Assembly (NCBI RefSeq): GCF_033096445.1
Contig: NZ_AP028155.1
Span: 3,849,880-3,913,879 of the forward strand
Source of the DNA: Butyricimonas faecihominis
Lineage (GTDB): Bacteria > Bacteroidota > Bacteroidia > Bacteroidales > Marinifilaceae
Direction: 5' to 3'
DNA: 64,000 nucleotides
Part shown: in pieces, positions 56,565 to 64,000 of the stretch
Position numbering within the stretch: position 1 is the first letter of the stretch
Layout of the letters: every line of letters starts with the position of its first letter
Notes under the pieces: generated by a model
The model's database searches: none
What the model saw: only the letters and a program-made list of their open reading frames with translations
What the model was told of the DNA's origin: nothing
Made by a program: the position numbers and the translations under genes

Positions 56565-57410
56565 ATGAGATTTATGAGAAATTTGTGGTTTATATTCATT
56601 CTGATTATAGCTTTTATGGCATGTTCCGATGATAAGGATGTGCTAGCACCTGTACCGAATGATGTAACGCTGAATGAGCTGGAGTTGGGGCGTTTTACCC
56701 ATGCGATTCCAGACGGAGGCTTTACTTCGAAAGCGGCTCACAAGAATTCTGTAACGTTTAATACAAAGAAAAATAGTGACGGGACGTATGCCGGGTTTGC
56801 TTATTCAAACCGGAATAACCGTTCCTTTACGTGGACGGCTACTCAAGAGGCTTTGGATTCAAATATTTATAGTGTGTACACGAGATTTCCCAATGCGAAT
56901 GAAGTATATGCTGTTGGACGGGTTGAGGGAGATGATACTTATTTTACGCTGGGAACTCCGGCCGTGGTAGAACATATTCTAGTGGCTAATACGACTTATA
57001 CCTATTTGGCATTGGTGTATGGGGATCAATACGGGACAGAAGAGGAACCGGTTGCTAATCCCAATATTCCGGGTAGTGCGAATAAAAAAGGGGTATGGTT
57101 CACGAATGTTCCGGGAGGTGTGAAGAAAATGGTGGATGCCGATAAGGATTTTTACAAATTGATCGTTACCGGATATAACGGGGAGACAGAAACTGGTCAA
57201 GTAGAGTTTTATCTGTGTACCCGGAAGGGAGATCCGAGTCATCCGGCTTGGAGCTTGGTGATTAACGATTGGTATAAGGTGGATTTAAGTTCCTTGGGAG
57301 AAGTGTCGAAAGTTGTATTCCATGTGGCATCATCGGATATAGAGGCCGGAACCGGTCGGATGAGGACTCCACCGTATTTCTGTCTTGACGGGATTAGGAT
57401 TAAAGAATAA
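56565..57410 (+). CDS. DUF4465-like lipoprotein (locus C)
   Basis: The protein has 281 residues from the ATG at 56565 (MRFMRNLWFIFILIIAFMAC, a lipoprotein signal). Another ATG at 56541 overlaps the susD stop. The body shows the DUF4465 pattern (FTSKAAHKNSVTFN, GFAYSNRNNRSF, DWYKVDLSSLGEVSKVVFHVASSD, PPYFCLDGIRI). That family forms a beta-sandwich and often follows SusD in Bacteroidota operons; the ligand is unknown to me. It takes the place that DUF4843 and PKD-like genes hold in locus B. Confidence 0.78.
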   Translation: MRFMRNLWFIFILIIAFMACSDDKDVLAPVPNDVTLNELELGRFTHAIPDGGFTSKAAHKNSVTFNTKKNSDGTYAGFAYSNRNNRSFTWTATQEALDSNIYSVYTRFPNANEVYAVGRVEGDDTYFTLGTPAVVEHILVANTTYTYLALVYGDQYGTEEEPVANPNIPGSANKKGVWFTNVPGGVKKMVDADKDFYKLIVTGYNGETETGQVEFYLCTRKGDPSHPAWSLVINDWYKVDLSSLGEVSKVVFHVASSDIEAGTGRMRTPPYFCLDGIRIKE

Positions 57411-57420
57411 ATTCAATGAA

Positions 57421-57448
57421 CAGGGACTGATTTTTCAATCAGCCCCTG
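57421..57448 (+). promoter_or_regulatory. Hairpin before the thioredoxin gene of locus C
   Basis: CAGGGACTGATT pairs with AATCAGCCCCTG with one mismatch and a 4-base loop. It ends 24 bases before the next start codon, the same spacing as the hairpin at 34402-34444 in locus A. Confidence 0.65.
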
Positions 57449-57472
57449 TATAATATGAATAAAAATTACTGT

Positions 57473-59575
57473 ATGAAAAGAATTGTATGTTTATTGATAT
57501 GCGTATGTGGCTATTTTCAGCTATTTTCGCAAGGAGTCGATTTTAAGCAAATCACGCTGAAGGAGGCTTTGGAGCAAGTAAAGGCTCAAGGAAAGATGGT
57601 GTTTGTGGATTGTTACACGACATGGTGCGGCCCTTGTAAAATGATGACGGAAGAGGTATTCCCTCAAAAGGAGGCCGGGGACTTTTTCAATGCTCATTTC
57701 GTGAATGTCAAGTTTGATATGGAGAAAGGAGAAGGAAAGGAACTTTCCAAGCAATTTAAAATACGGGCATACCCGACCTTTTTACTTTTGAATCCGGAGG
57801 GGAAGGAAACGTATCGGGTTGTTGGAGGCGGAGAACTTCAAGAGTTCATTCTTCGGGTAAAGAGAGGTTTGCAGAAAGAAAATACATTGGAGGTATTGGA
57901 AAAGGAGTACAAGACCGGAAAGATGACGAAAAAACGCATGTTGGATTACGTGCTGACGTTACAAGATACCTATGATAATGAGCGTTTAAAAGTGGTGGCG
58001 GATGAATTGGTGAAGCGTTTGACTTCTAAAGAAAAAATGGCTAAGCCTTATTGGGTAATATACGAGGATAGTTTCCTTTCTCCTTTGACATCCGATAATT
58101 TTGCTTTCCTATTAAAGAATAAAGCGGCTTTTGAAAAGAGTATCGGGGAAGAAAAAGTAAATCAGAAAATTGCTTCTGCCTATTCCGGTATGTTATATAG
58201 TTATGTTGCTGGGTTTGCAAAGAAAGAGGATGTCGGGCGGTTGGATGTGATGCAACAGCAATTGAATGAATATGATCTGCCGGGTAAGGAATATCTTCAA
58301 ACCAAATTGGCCTTGGCTTATGCCCGTTGTAATGAGGATGTAAACGAGATGATATCAATTTTGGAACGAGAAGTACAGAATTTGCCGCAGGCAGAACTGT
58401 GGACTTTGGCAACCTCTTTGCAATTTGTGGAGAAAAAGGGAGATAAACAGCAATGGCAAAGAGTTGCTGCATTGGGAGATCAGTTCGTGGAATCGGCAGC
58501 CGGAGAAGATTTAAAAGGATATTTGAAATCTTTTTTCAGTCGTTTTAAGAAGCTGGCTTCTGTCGGAGTGTATTGGGAGGATCTGACTTTGGAACAGGCT
58601 TTGAAGAAAGCGGAAAGGGCAAAAAGTATGGTATTCATGGATTGTTACACTTCTTGGTGTGGTCCTTGTAAATACATGACTTCAAATGTGTTCCCGCAGG
58701 AGATTGTGGGTGATTATTTTAACGAGCATTTTGTGTGTCTGAAAGTTGATATGGAGAAAGGAGAAGGGCCGGCATTAGCCAAACGTTATGGCATACGAGC
58801 TTTCCCGACGTTCTTGATTTTGCGTCCTGATGGTAGCGTGTATCACAAATTACTCGGTTCCGGTGAGGCGGATGCATTTTTGAGACGTGTACAGGAAGGA
58901 ATGGTAGAAGAGAATTCCACGGGGTATCTGGACCGATTGTATGAAGAGGGAAACCGGGATAAGGCTTTCCTATCAAGGTATATTCAGTCTCTGTTGTCTA
59001 TATATGAGGAGAATAAGGCGAAGGAAGTGAGTGCTGTCCTATTGGGATTGTTGGATGAGTCTGAAAAGGTGGATAGTAGTTACTGGTTTATTTTTGAAAG
59101 TCCGGCGTTGACTAAAAAGGGAACAGATCATTTTAAATATTTGGTAGATCATCGGGAGGAGTTCATCCGGTCGTTGGGTAAAACGAAGGTTGATAATAAA
59201 TTATATGCCGTGTATTATAATCAGTTGAGTTATATCTTGAAAGGGTATGATAAAAAAAGTACAATAGAAGATGTGGTAAACATGAAAAACGAGATTAAAT
59301 CTTTTAAGTTGGAAAAACGAAAAGAGTTGTCTGCATGTATTGATATAACGGAAGCCTATCTGAAAAAAGATGTAAAGGGCTTGTATAGCCGTTGTAAAAA
59401 AGGATTTAAATTGTTTCATGATGACGAAGCGATGAATATTGCGTTCCCGGTATTAAAATATCTGAAAACGGAAATGAAACAAGAGGATGATTTACAAAAG
59501 TTAGTTCTTATGTTGGAGGCAAATATTGAAGATGAGTCTTTAAGGAAGTATATTTCAATGAATATAGGGCAATAG
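57473..59575 (+). CDS. Tandem double-thioredoxin exported protein (locus C)
   Basis: The ATG at 57473 gives 700 residues with a signal peptide (MKRIVCLLICVCGYFQLFSQ). Two copies of the same unit follow: a thioredoxin domain with TWCGPCKMM (about residues 23-130) and a helical region, then a second thioredoxin domain with SWCGPCKYM (about 365-480) and a second helical region (SYWFIFESPALTKKGTDHF). The single-unit proteins at 34468 and 36191 correspond to one half each. It looks like an in-frame fusion of two neighbouring genes. Two CxxC sites in one chain could act in relay. Confidence 0.9.
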   Translation: MKRIVCLLICVCGYFQLFSQGVDFKQITLKEALEQVKAQGKMVFVDCYTTWCGPCKMMTEEVFPQKEAGDFFNAHFVNVKFDMEKGEGKELSKQFKIRAYPTFLLLNPEGKETYRVVGGGELQEFILRVKRGLQKENTLEVLEKEYKTGKMTKKRMLDYVLTLQDTYDNERLKVVADELVKRLTSKEKMAKPYWVIYEDSFLSPLTSDNFAFLLKNKAAFEKSIGEEKVNQKIASAYSGMLYSYVAGFAKKEDVGRLDVMQQQLNEYDLPGKEYLQTKLALAYARCNEDVNEMISILEREVQNLPQAELWTLATSLQFVEKKGDKQQWQRVAALGDQFVESAAGEDLKGYLKSFFSRFKKLASVGVYWEDLTLEQALKKAERAKSMVFMDCYTSWCGPCKYMTSNVFPQEIVGDYFNEHFVCLKVDMEKGEGPALAKRYGIRAFPTFLILRPDGSVYHKLLGSGEADAFLRRVQEGMVEENSTGYLDRLYEEGNRDKAFLSRYIQSLLSIYEENKAKEVSAVLLGLLDESEKVDSSYWFIFESPALTKKGTDHFKYLVDHREEFIRSLGKTKVDNKLYAVYYNQLSYILKGYDKKSTIEDVVNMKNEIKSFKLEKRKELSACIDITEAYLKKDVKGLYSRCKKGFKLFHDDEAMNIAFPVLKYLKTEMKQEDDLQKLVLMLEANIEDESLRKYISMNIGQ

Positions 59576-59629
59576 TTTGTGTGTGAATGAGAATTATTTT
59601 CTTGTAATTAATATTGTCAGTTGTTCGTG

Positions 59630-59653
59630 TTAAGGGGCTATATAGCCCCTTAA
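59630..59653. terminator. Palindrome behind locus C, possible terminator
   Basis: TTAAGGGGCTATATAGCCCCTTAA is a perfect 24-base palindrome, 54 bases after the last stop codon of locus C. No T-run follows directly, so its strength as a terminator is uncertain. Confidence 0.55.
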
Positions 59654-59742
59654 AGTTATAAATAGGTTTTAATTTTATAAAGAAAAAGAGACTATATTGA
59701 AACATAATGAAATAAATCATTTCGTTTTTACATTTTCATTTC

Positions 59743-59750
59743 TATCTTTG
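59743..59750 (+). promoter_or_regulatory. Promoter box of the orphan sigma gene
   Basis: TATCTTTG matches TANNTTTG and lies 36 bases before the start codon. TTTCG near 59720 could serve as a weak -33 element. Confidence 0.55.
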
Positions 59751-59786
59751 TTTTACGTAAAGAGGAAATAAATAAAGCGTAAGTGT

Positions 59787-60359
59787 ATGCAGGAACAAAC
59801 TTCAATAAAAATCCAAGGATTGACGGTTGGTGACAGAAAGGTGTATCAACAGATCTTTGATACTTTTTATCATAGTTTGTGCTTGTTCACGCACCGTTTT
59901 ATCGATGATCTGTCTGTTTGTGAGGATTGTGTGCAGGAGGCGTTTATTTCCTTGTGGGATAACCGGGAGGAAATGGCATCTGCGGCTCATGTGAAATCTT
60001 TTTTGTATCAAGTCAGCCGTAATAACGCACTGAATCATTTGAAACATGAGCGGGTGAAGAGTGAGTATATGGCCAAAGGAGTGCAGGAACTGGAATCACA
60101 GGTTTGTTTTATCAATTACGTGATCGAAGAAGAGGCAGAACGGATACTGGCTGAGACAGAACAAGAATTGGCACCGAAATGCAGGGAGATTTTCAAGCTT
60201 GCCATGCAAGGGAAAGATAACGAGGAAATTGCCCGCTTGTTGGGAGTTTCGGAGAACACGGTGAAAACGCAGAAAAAGATCGCCTATAAAAAGTTAAAAC
60301 AGAAAATAGCAGAAGTAACGATGTTACTCCTACTATTGAATCAAGTGGTTGGTGAGTGA
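59787..60359 (+). CDS. Orphan ECF sigma-70 factor
   Basis: The 190-residue protein has region 2 (TFYHSLCLFTHRFIDDLSVCEDCVQEAFISLWD) and region 4 (GKDNEEIARLLGVSENTVKTQKKIAYKKLKQKI). No fecR follows; a sensor kinase gene is 244 bases downstream. It could serve as the sigma factor for locus C, whose fecR lacks one, or act alone. Confidence 0.92.
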   Translation: MQEQTSIKIQGLTVGDRKVYQQIFDTFYHSLCLFTHRFIDDLSVCEDCVQEAFISLWDNREEMASAAHVKSFLYQVSRNNALNHLKHERVKSEYMAKGVQELESQVCFINYVIEEEAERILAETEQELAPKCREIFKLAMQGKDNEEIARLLGVSENTVKTQKKIAYKKLKQKIAEVTMLLLLLNQVVGE

Positions 60360-60603
60360 TTACGGTTTTTGATAAACCTATAATTACTTTAATTCAACTT
60401 TAATGAGAAGGTAACATCACCTTATTTCAAGTGCTATTTTTATGTACCCACAACCAAAAATGAGAGGGTGTGGAGGTGGATGCCATCCTATCTAGTAACG
60501 TTGTTTAAACATATACCAAAAAATATTAAAAAAATAGACTACAAAGAGGGGGTAAACATATTATTATTTTCGTAATTTTGGTGCTGATGTATGAATTGAA
60601 GTT
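60360..60603 (+). promoter_or_regulatory. Leader between the orphan sigma gene and the kinase gene
   Basis: The gap holds an AGAGGGTG motif at about 60460, like the leader behind the locus A sigma gene, and AGGGGGTA (60547-60554), like the fecR leaders, 50 bases before the kinase start. No terminator is seen. Confidence 0.4.
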
Positions 60604-63297
60604 ATGATGAGGAGGATCACGGCACTATTTTTCTTCTTGGGCGTGTATGTTCTAGGGTTTGCTGAAAATACACGGGGGAAGGAATATATACTGGTGCTTA
60701 ACTCGATTAATTTTAACGAGGCTTGGGCGAACAATCTATACCAGAATATACGGGATGAATTCTCGTCCCCGGGGTTTCATGTTGAGGCGGAAGAATTGTC
60801 TATTCCGATGATGACGCGGATCGAAGATGTGGAAGAAAAAAGGGAATATTTATTGTCCCGATATTTAAAGCCGCCTAAAGTGGTCGTTTTTATCGGGGAT
60901 CCGGCGTGGCTTGTGTGTCAGCCTTTATTTGATCGGGAATGGAAGGATGTTCCTGCCGTTATCTGTTATTCTAGGGATTCCATGCCGAGTAGTTTAGAAA
61001 ATTTTGTCAACAAGGATTTTTTAGGAAAAGGGAAATTCATGTCGACGGAGGTGGCTACCGAGGGATATAATCTGACCGTGGTGAAACATCCCTTTTATGT
61101 TAGGAATACGATTGATTTGATTCGGAGATTACAGCCTGGGGTAAAGACGATAGCTCTTATTTCGGATGATCGTTATATTAGTACCATGGTTCGGGAGGAA
61201 GTGAGTAGCGTGTTGAAGAAGGATTTCCCCGAGTTGGGATTGGATTTGTTGACATCGATGGAGATGTCAACAGAGAAATTGCTGGATACATTGATGGAGT
61301 ACAGCAGGGAAGTGGGTATTATTTATAATTCTTGGTTTTTAGGTAAAAGGCAATCCGAGAGTCATTACTTGTCAGATAATCTTCAGAAAATTATATATGG
61401 TTTTGTTGATGCCCCCGTGTTCACGTTAACGGAGATGGATATGGAAACGGGTGCTTTTGCCGGAGGATATTTTATCTCGGCATCGGATTTTGGTAAAGTG
61501 GCTATTCAAACCATACGGCAAATTTTGGGTGGTAAGCCGGCCCGGGAGATAATGGATCGGGTGGGGGGCAAACCGAAAATCTATTTAAACTATCATCATT
61601 TACAACATCATGGTGTAGACCCTGATAGCATCACGGGAGATGTCGTGTTTTATCAAGTCCCGCCTAATTTTTACCAACTTTACAAGGAGTATATTATTAT
61701 CGCTTTGGCATTTATCATGTTGCTTGGAGCGCTCGGGATGATGCGTTTTCATGTCATGTGTCAGAGACGTCAGCAGCGGCAACGGGAATTTCAATTACTT
61801 TCACAATATCGGAAATTAGTCGACAATATGCCTGTCATTTATATTCGTAAGCAATTGCTTTTCGACGAGGCGGGGAATGTCGTTGATTTTATATTTTGTG
61901 ATGTCAATAATCTTTTCGAGAAAGTCTTTCATTGTACTCGGGACCGGGTAGTCGGGAAACGTTTGACGGAGGCGGACGTGGATAACCAGCTTTTGGATTA
62001 TATGATGGATAAGGAATCCAAACGAATAACTTCTTTTGTTTTTCCGGAAGAAAATAATGAAATTCATTATTACGATAAATTATCTTTCCCGAGTTCCGAG
62101 AAGAATTTTATGGATGTGTTCTTTATCGATCGGACGGAAGAATATCTGGTTTCCTTGAAAATGAAGGAGCATCAAGTTTCGCTGGAGGCGTTGAACCGGA
62201 GGTATGAACTGGTGCTGGGTGTGACACGGCTTATCCCATGGACGTGGGATCTGTTGAATAAGACGATTAATTATGACATTACATACGTGACTCACGAGCT
62301 TTGTAAGACGAAGGATTCGAGGATGATGACTGAAATGGAAGGGGATATGCTTGTTCATCCGGATGATCGAGCAGGAATGCATGAGGCCTATTATGACTTG
62401 TATTACGATCGGGCTGATATTGTTCGAAAAGAACATAGGTCTATGTTTCGGGGGAGATCAAAAGAGTATGTTTGGTTCGAGAGTTTCGTGACCGTGAGCG
62501 AGAGGGATGGAGAGGGTCATCCCACCTTGTTGGTTGGAGGATCTCTACTTATTGATGAACGGAAGAGGATGGAAGAGGAATTGTTGAAGGCGAAAGAGGC
62601 GGCCGAAATATCGAATCATTTGAAGTCAGCTTTTCTCGCTAATATGAGTCATGAAATCCGGACCCCGTTGAACGCTATTGTCGGTTTTTCTAACGTGTTG
62701 GCTTACACCGAGGACGAGAATGAACGGCAGGAATATATTAAGATTATAGAGAATAATAACACGTTGTTGTTGCAACTGATCGGGGATATTTTGGATTTAT
62801 CGAAAATTGAAGCCGGTGTGTTCGAATTCGTGTATTCCGAAATCAATCTGAATGTATTACTGACAGAAGTTGTCCGGGCAGCTCGTTTACGATTAAAGAA
62901 TGATTCGGTCGTTGTGGAATTCGTGGAGTATTTGCCCGAGTGCGTGATCTACTCTGATGCGAATCGTTTGATGCAGGTGTTGCATAATCTTGTTACGAAC
63001 GCCATAAAATTTACCACTAACGGGAGTATTCGTGTCGGGTATCGGCTACAAGAGGATGAGTCGTTGTATTTTTATGTCTCGGACACGGGATGTGGTATTC
63101 CCGCGGACAAGTTAAAAGAGGTGTTCGGGCGATTTGTGAAATTGAACTCTTTCCAACAGGGTACGGGATTGGGACTTTCCATCTGTGAGAGTATCGTGAC
63201 CCGGTTAGGGGGACAGATTGGGGTAATATCAGAAGTGGGGCAAGGATCAACCTTCTGGTTTACCTTGCCGAAATCTTCGTGGCAACAAGCGGATTAA
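60604..63297 (+). CDS. Sensor histidine kinase with periplasmic binding-protein-like sensor
   Basis: The 897-residue protein has a signal peptide, a periplasmic region (about 22-355) resembling ABC-transporter substrate-binding proteins ([30 protein letters not shown]), a membrane segment (about 363-384), two PAS-like regions (about 400-520 and 540-655), HisKA with phosphorylated His683 in [16 protein letters not shown], and HATPase_c ([37 protein letters not shown]). It ends after the ATPase, so it has no receiver. No response regulator gene lies in the window. It would detect a small periplasmic ligand and phosphorylate an unlinked regulator. Confidence 0.93.
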   Translation: MMRRITALFFFLGVYVLGFAENTRGKEYILVLNSINFNEAWANNLYQNIRDEFSSPGFHVEAEELSIPMMTRIEDVEEKREYLLSRYLKPPKVVVFIGDPAWLVCQPLFDREWKDVPAVICYSRDSMPSSLENFVNKDFLGKGKFMSTEVATEGYNLTVVKHPFYVRNTIDLIRRLQPGVKTIALISDDRYISTMVREEVSSVLKKDFPELGLDLLTSMEMSTEKLLDTLMEYSREVGIIYNSWFLGKRQSESHYLSDNLQKIIYGFVDAPVFTLTEMDMETGAFAGGYFISASDFGKVAIQTIRQILGGKPAREIMDRVGGKPKIYLNYHHLQHHGVDPDSITGDVVFYQVPPNFYQLYKEYIIIALAFIMLLGALGMMRFHVMCQRRQQRQREFQLLSQYRKLVDNMPVIYIRKQLLFDEAGNVVDFIFCDVNNLFEKVFHCTRDRVVGKRLTEADVDNQLLDYMMDKESKRITSFVFPEENNEIHYYDKLSFPSSEKNFMDVFFIDRTEEYLVSLKMKEHQVSLEALNRRYELVLGVTRLIPWTWDLLNKTINYDITYVTHELCKTKDSRMMTEMEGDMLVHPDDRAGMHEAYYDLYYDRADIVRKEHRSMFRGRSKEYVWFESFVTVSERDGEGHPTLLVGGSLLIDERKRMEEELLKAKEAAEISNHLKSAFLANMSHEIRTPLNAIVGFSNVLAYTEDENERQEYIKIIENNNTLLLQLIGDILDLSKIEAGVFEFVYSEINLNVLLTEVVRAARLRLKNDSVVVEFVEYLPECVIYSDANRLMQVLHNLVTNAIKFTTNGSIRVGYRLQEDESLYFYVSDTGCGIPADKLKEVFGRFVKLNSFQQGTGLGLSICESIVTRLGGQIGVISEVGQGSTFWFTLPKSSWQQAD

Positions 63298-63298
63298 T

Positions 63299-64000
63299 TC
63301 ATAGTTTAAATCTGAACAGGTCGTTGAATGATTCGCTCATGGAGGGGTGCGTGAAGATGAAATCCCGCAGGAATGTGTAATCCTGTCCCGTTTTCATGGC
63401 GATAGCTACGATATTGATGATTTCGCTTGATTCCGGACAAAATAGTGTACAGCCCAGTATCTTTTTCGTGTCTGCATCAATGATAGCTTTCAACATTCCC
63501 TCTGTTTTGCCGATCGTGTGTACTCGTGGAATGGAAGAGACGGTGAATTTGTTTACCTTGAAATTCAGGTTCTTTTTCCGGGCCTCTTCTTCATTCATTC
63601 CGATGCGGGAAAGCGGGGGCTCGATAAACACGGAATAACTGATTGGTTCCCGGTTGGTTGTTGCCCGATCCCTATTACCGAATAAATCTTCCCGGATGAT
63701 TCGATAATCGTCCAGAGAAACATAGGTGAATTGCAGACCGCCTTTTACGTCTCCTATGGCACGGATATGGGGTGTTGTTGTCTTCAAATATTCGTCCACG
63801 ATGATGGCTCCTCTTTCGTTGACTTCGACCCCGGCCGCCTTTAGATTCAAGCTTTCCGTGTTGGGTTTCCTACCCGTGGCGAGGAGAATTGCATCCGCTT
63901 GGAGCGTGTTCAATTCGCCGCTTGCTGTATCCTTATAGGTGAGGGTAGCTTCTTTTTCGCCATTAGTCACGGATTGCACGTTAGCATTCAAGATGAAGCG
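63299..64000 (-). CDS. RclA-like pyridine nucleotide-disulfide oxidoreductase, C-terminal part
   Basis: The minus-strand frame is open to the window edge, so the N-terminus lies beyond 64000. The visible 233 residues cover part of the NAD/FAD-binding domain (ADAILLATGRKPNTESL, IGDVKGGLQFTYVSLDDYRI) and the dimerisation domain (YSVFIEPPLSRIGMNEEEAR, FTHPSMSESFNDLFR). The pattern GGLQFTYVSLDDYRI is like that of E. coli RclA, a flavoprotein linked to resistance to reactive chlorine, more than that of dihydrolipoyl dehydrogenase. The N-terminal redox CxxxxC cannot be seen. Its end lies 2 bases from the kinase stop, so the two genes converge. Confidence 0.82.
   Translation of the reverse strand, partial: RFILNANVQSVTNGEKEATLTYKDTASGELNTLQADAILLATGRKPNTESLNLKAAGVEVNERGAIIVDEYLKTTTPHIRAIGDVKGGLQFTYVSLDDYRIIREDLFGNRDRATTNREPISYSVFIEPPLSRIGMNEEEARKKNLNFKVNKFTVSSIPRVHTIGKTEGMLKAIIDADTKKILGCTLFCPESSEIINIVAIAMKTGQDYTFLRDFIFTHPSMSESFNDLFRFKL

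Overview
The window comes from a member of the Bacteroidota. The evidence is the series of RagA/SusC and RagB/SusD pairs, the ECF sigma/FecR pairs, TANNTTTG promoter boxes, rpsP with an Ala/Glu-rich tail, and lptE-secG beside a sigma-54 regulator. The density of thioredoxin-fold genes behind SusC/SusD pairs and the moderate-to-low GC suggest an Odoribacteraceae-type gut bacterium (Butyricimonas/Odoribacter-like). That placement is an inference from gene style; no 16S is present.

Layout. 1-2243: the end of an exported-protein operon (a Calx-beta-like lipoprotein and a TlpA-type N-domain protein that lacks its thioredoxin domain). 2331-6337: housekeeping (rpsP-rimM, class II ribonucleotide reductase nrdJ). 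6733-16288: two tandem copies of a two-gene surface module, each a large DUF4988/PL29-N-like lipoprotein, then a conserved hairpin, then an OmpA-family protein. 16343-27755: mostly minus-strand housekeeping (ribF, a porin, glyS, a Na/Pi cotransporter, groL-groES, secG, a small conserved protein, lptE, a sigma-54 activator), with a decayed third OmpA copy at 17408-17676. 28181-59575: three consecutive SusC/SusD loci. Locus A (28181-39174) has an ECF sigma gene, an IS3-family insertion, a 5'-truncated susC, susD, a DUF4843 lipoprotein and four thioredoxin-fold genes. Locus B (39310-49563) is intact: sigma, FecR, SusC, SusD, DUF4843, PKD-like lipoprotein, thioredoxin. Locus C (50346-59575) has FecR without a sigma gene, SusC, a frameshifted SusD, a DUF4465 protein and a double-thioredoxin protein. 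59787-63297: an orphan ECF sigma gene and a sensor histidine kinase with a periplasmic binding-protein-like sensor. 63299-64000: the C-terminal part of an RclA-like flavoprotein, running off the window.

How it works together. In loci A-C an STN-bearing SusC would signal through FecR to an ECF sigma factor, while SusC/SusD import an unknown ligand. No glycoside hydrolase, lyase or sulfatase accompanies them; periplasmic thioredoxin-fold proteins do (six genes, seven CxxC domains). A peptide, thiol or redox-linked substrate is therefore more plausible than a polysaccharide, but this is inference.

Most interesting non-coding signals. (1) An inverted repeat AAACG-N2-CGTTT (N2 = AA or TT) lies upstream of both surface modules, twice before the locus A sigma gene and before the locus C fecR, and looks like the operator of one dimeric regulator. 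(2) A near-identical hairpin with a conserved 13-base leader sits between lipoprotein and ompA in both surface modules. (3) Hairpin pairs occupy the fecR-susC leaders of loci B and C. (4) A third ompA copy has lost exactly its peptidoglycan-binding domain, apparently between short direct repeats.
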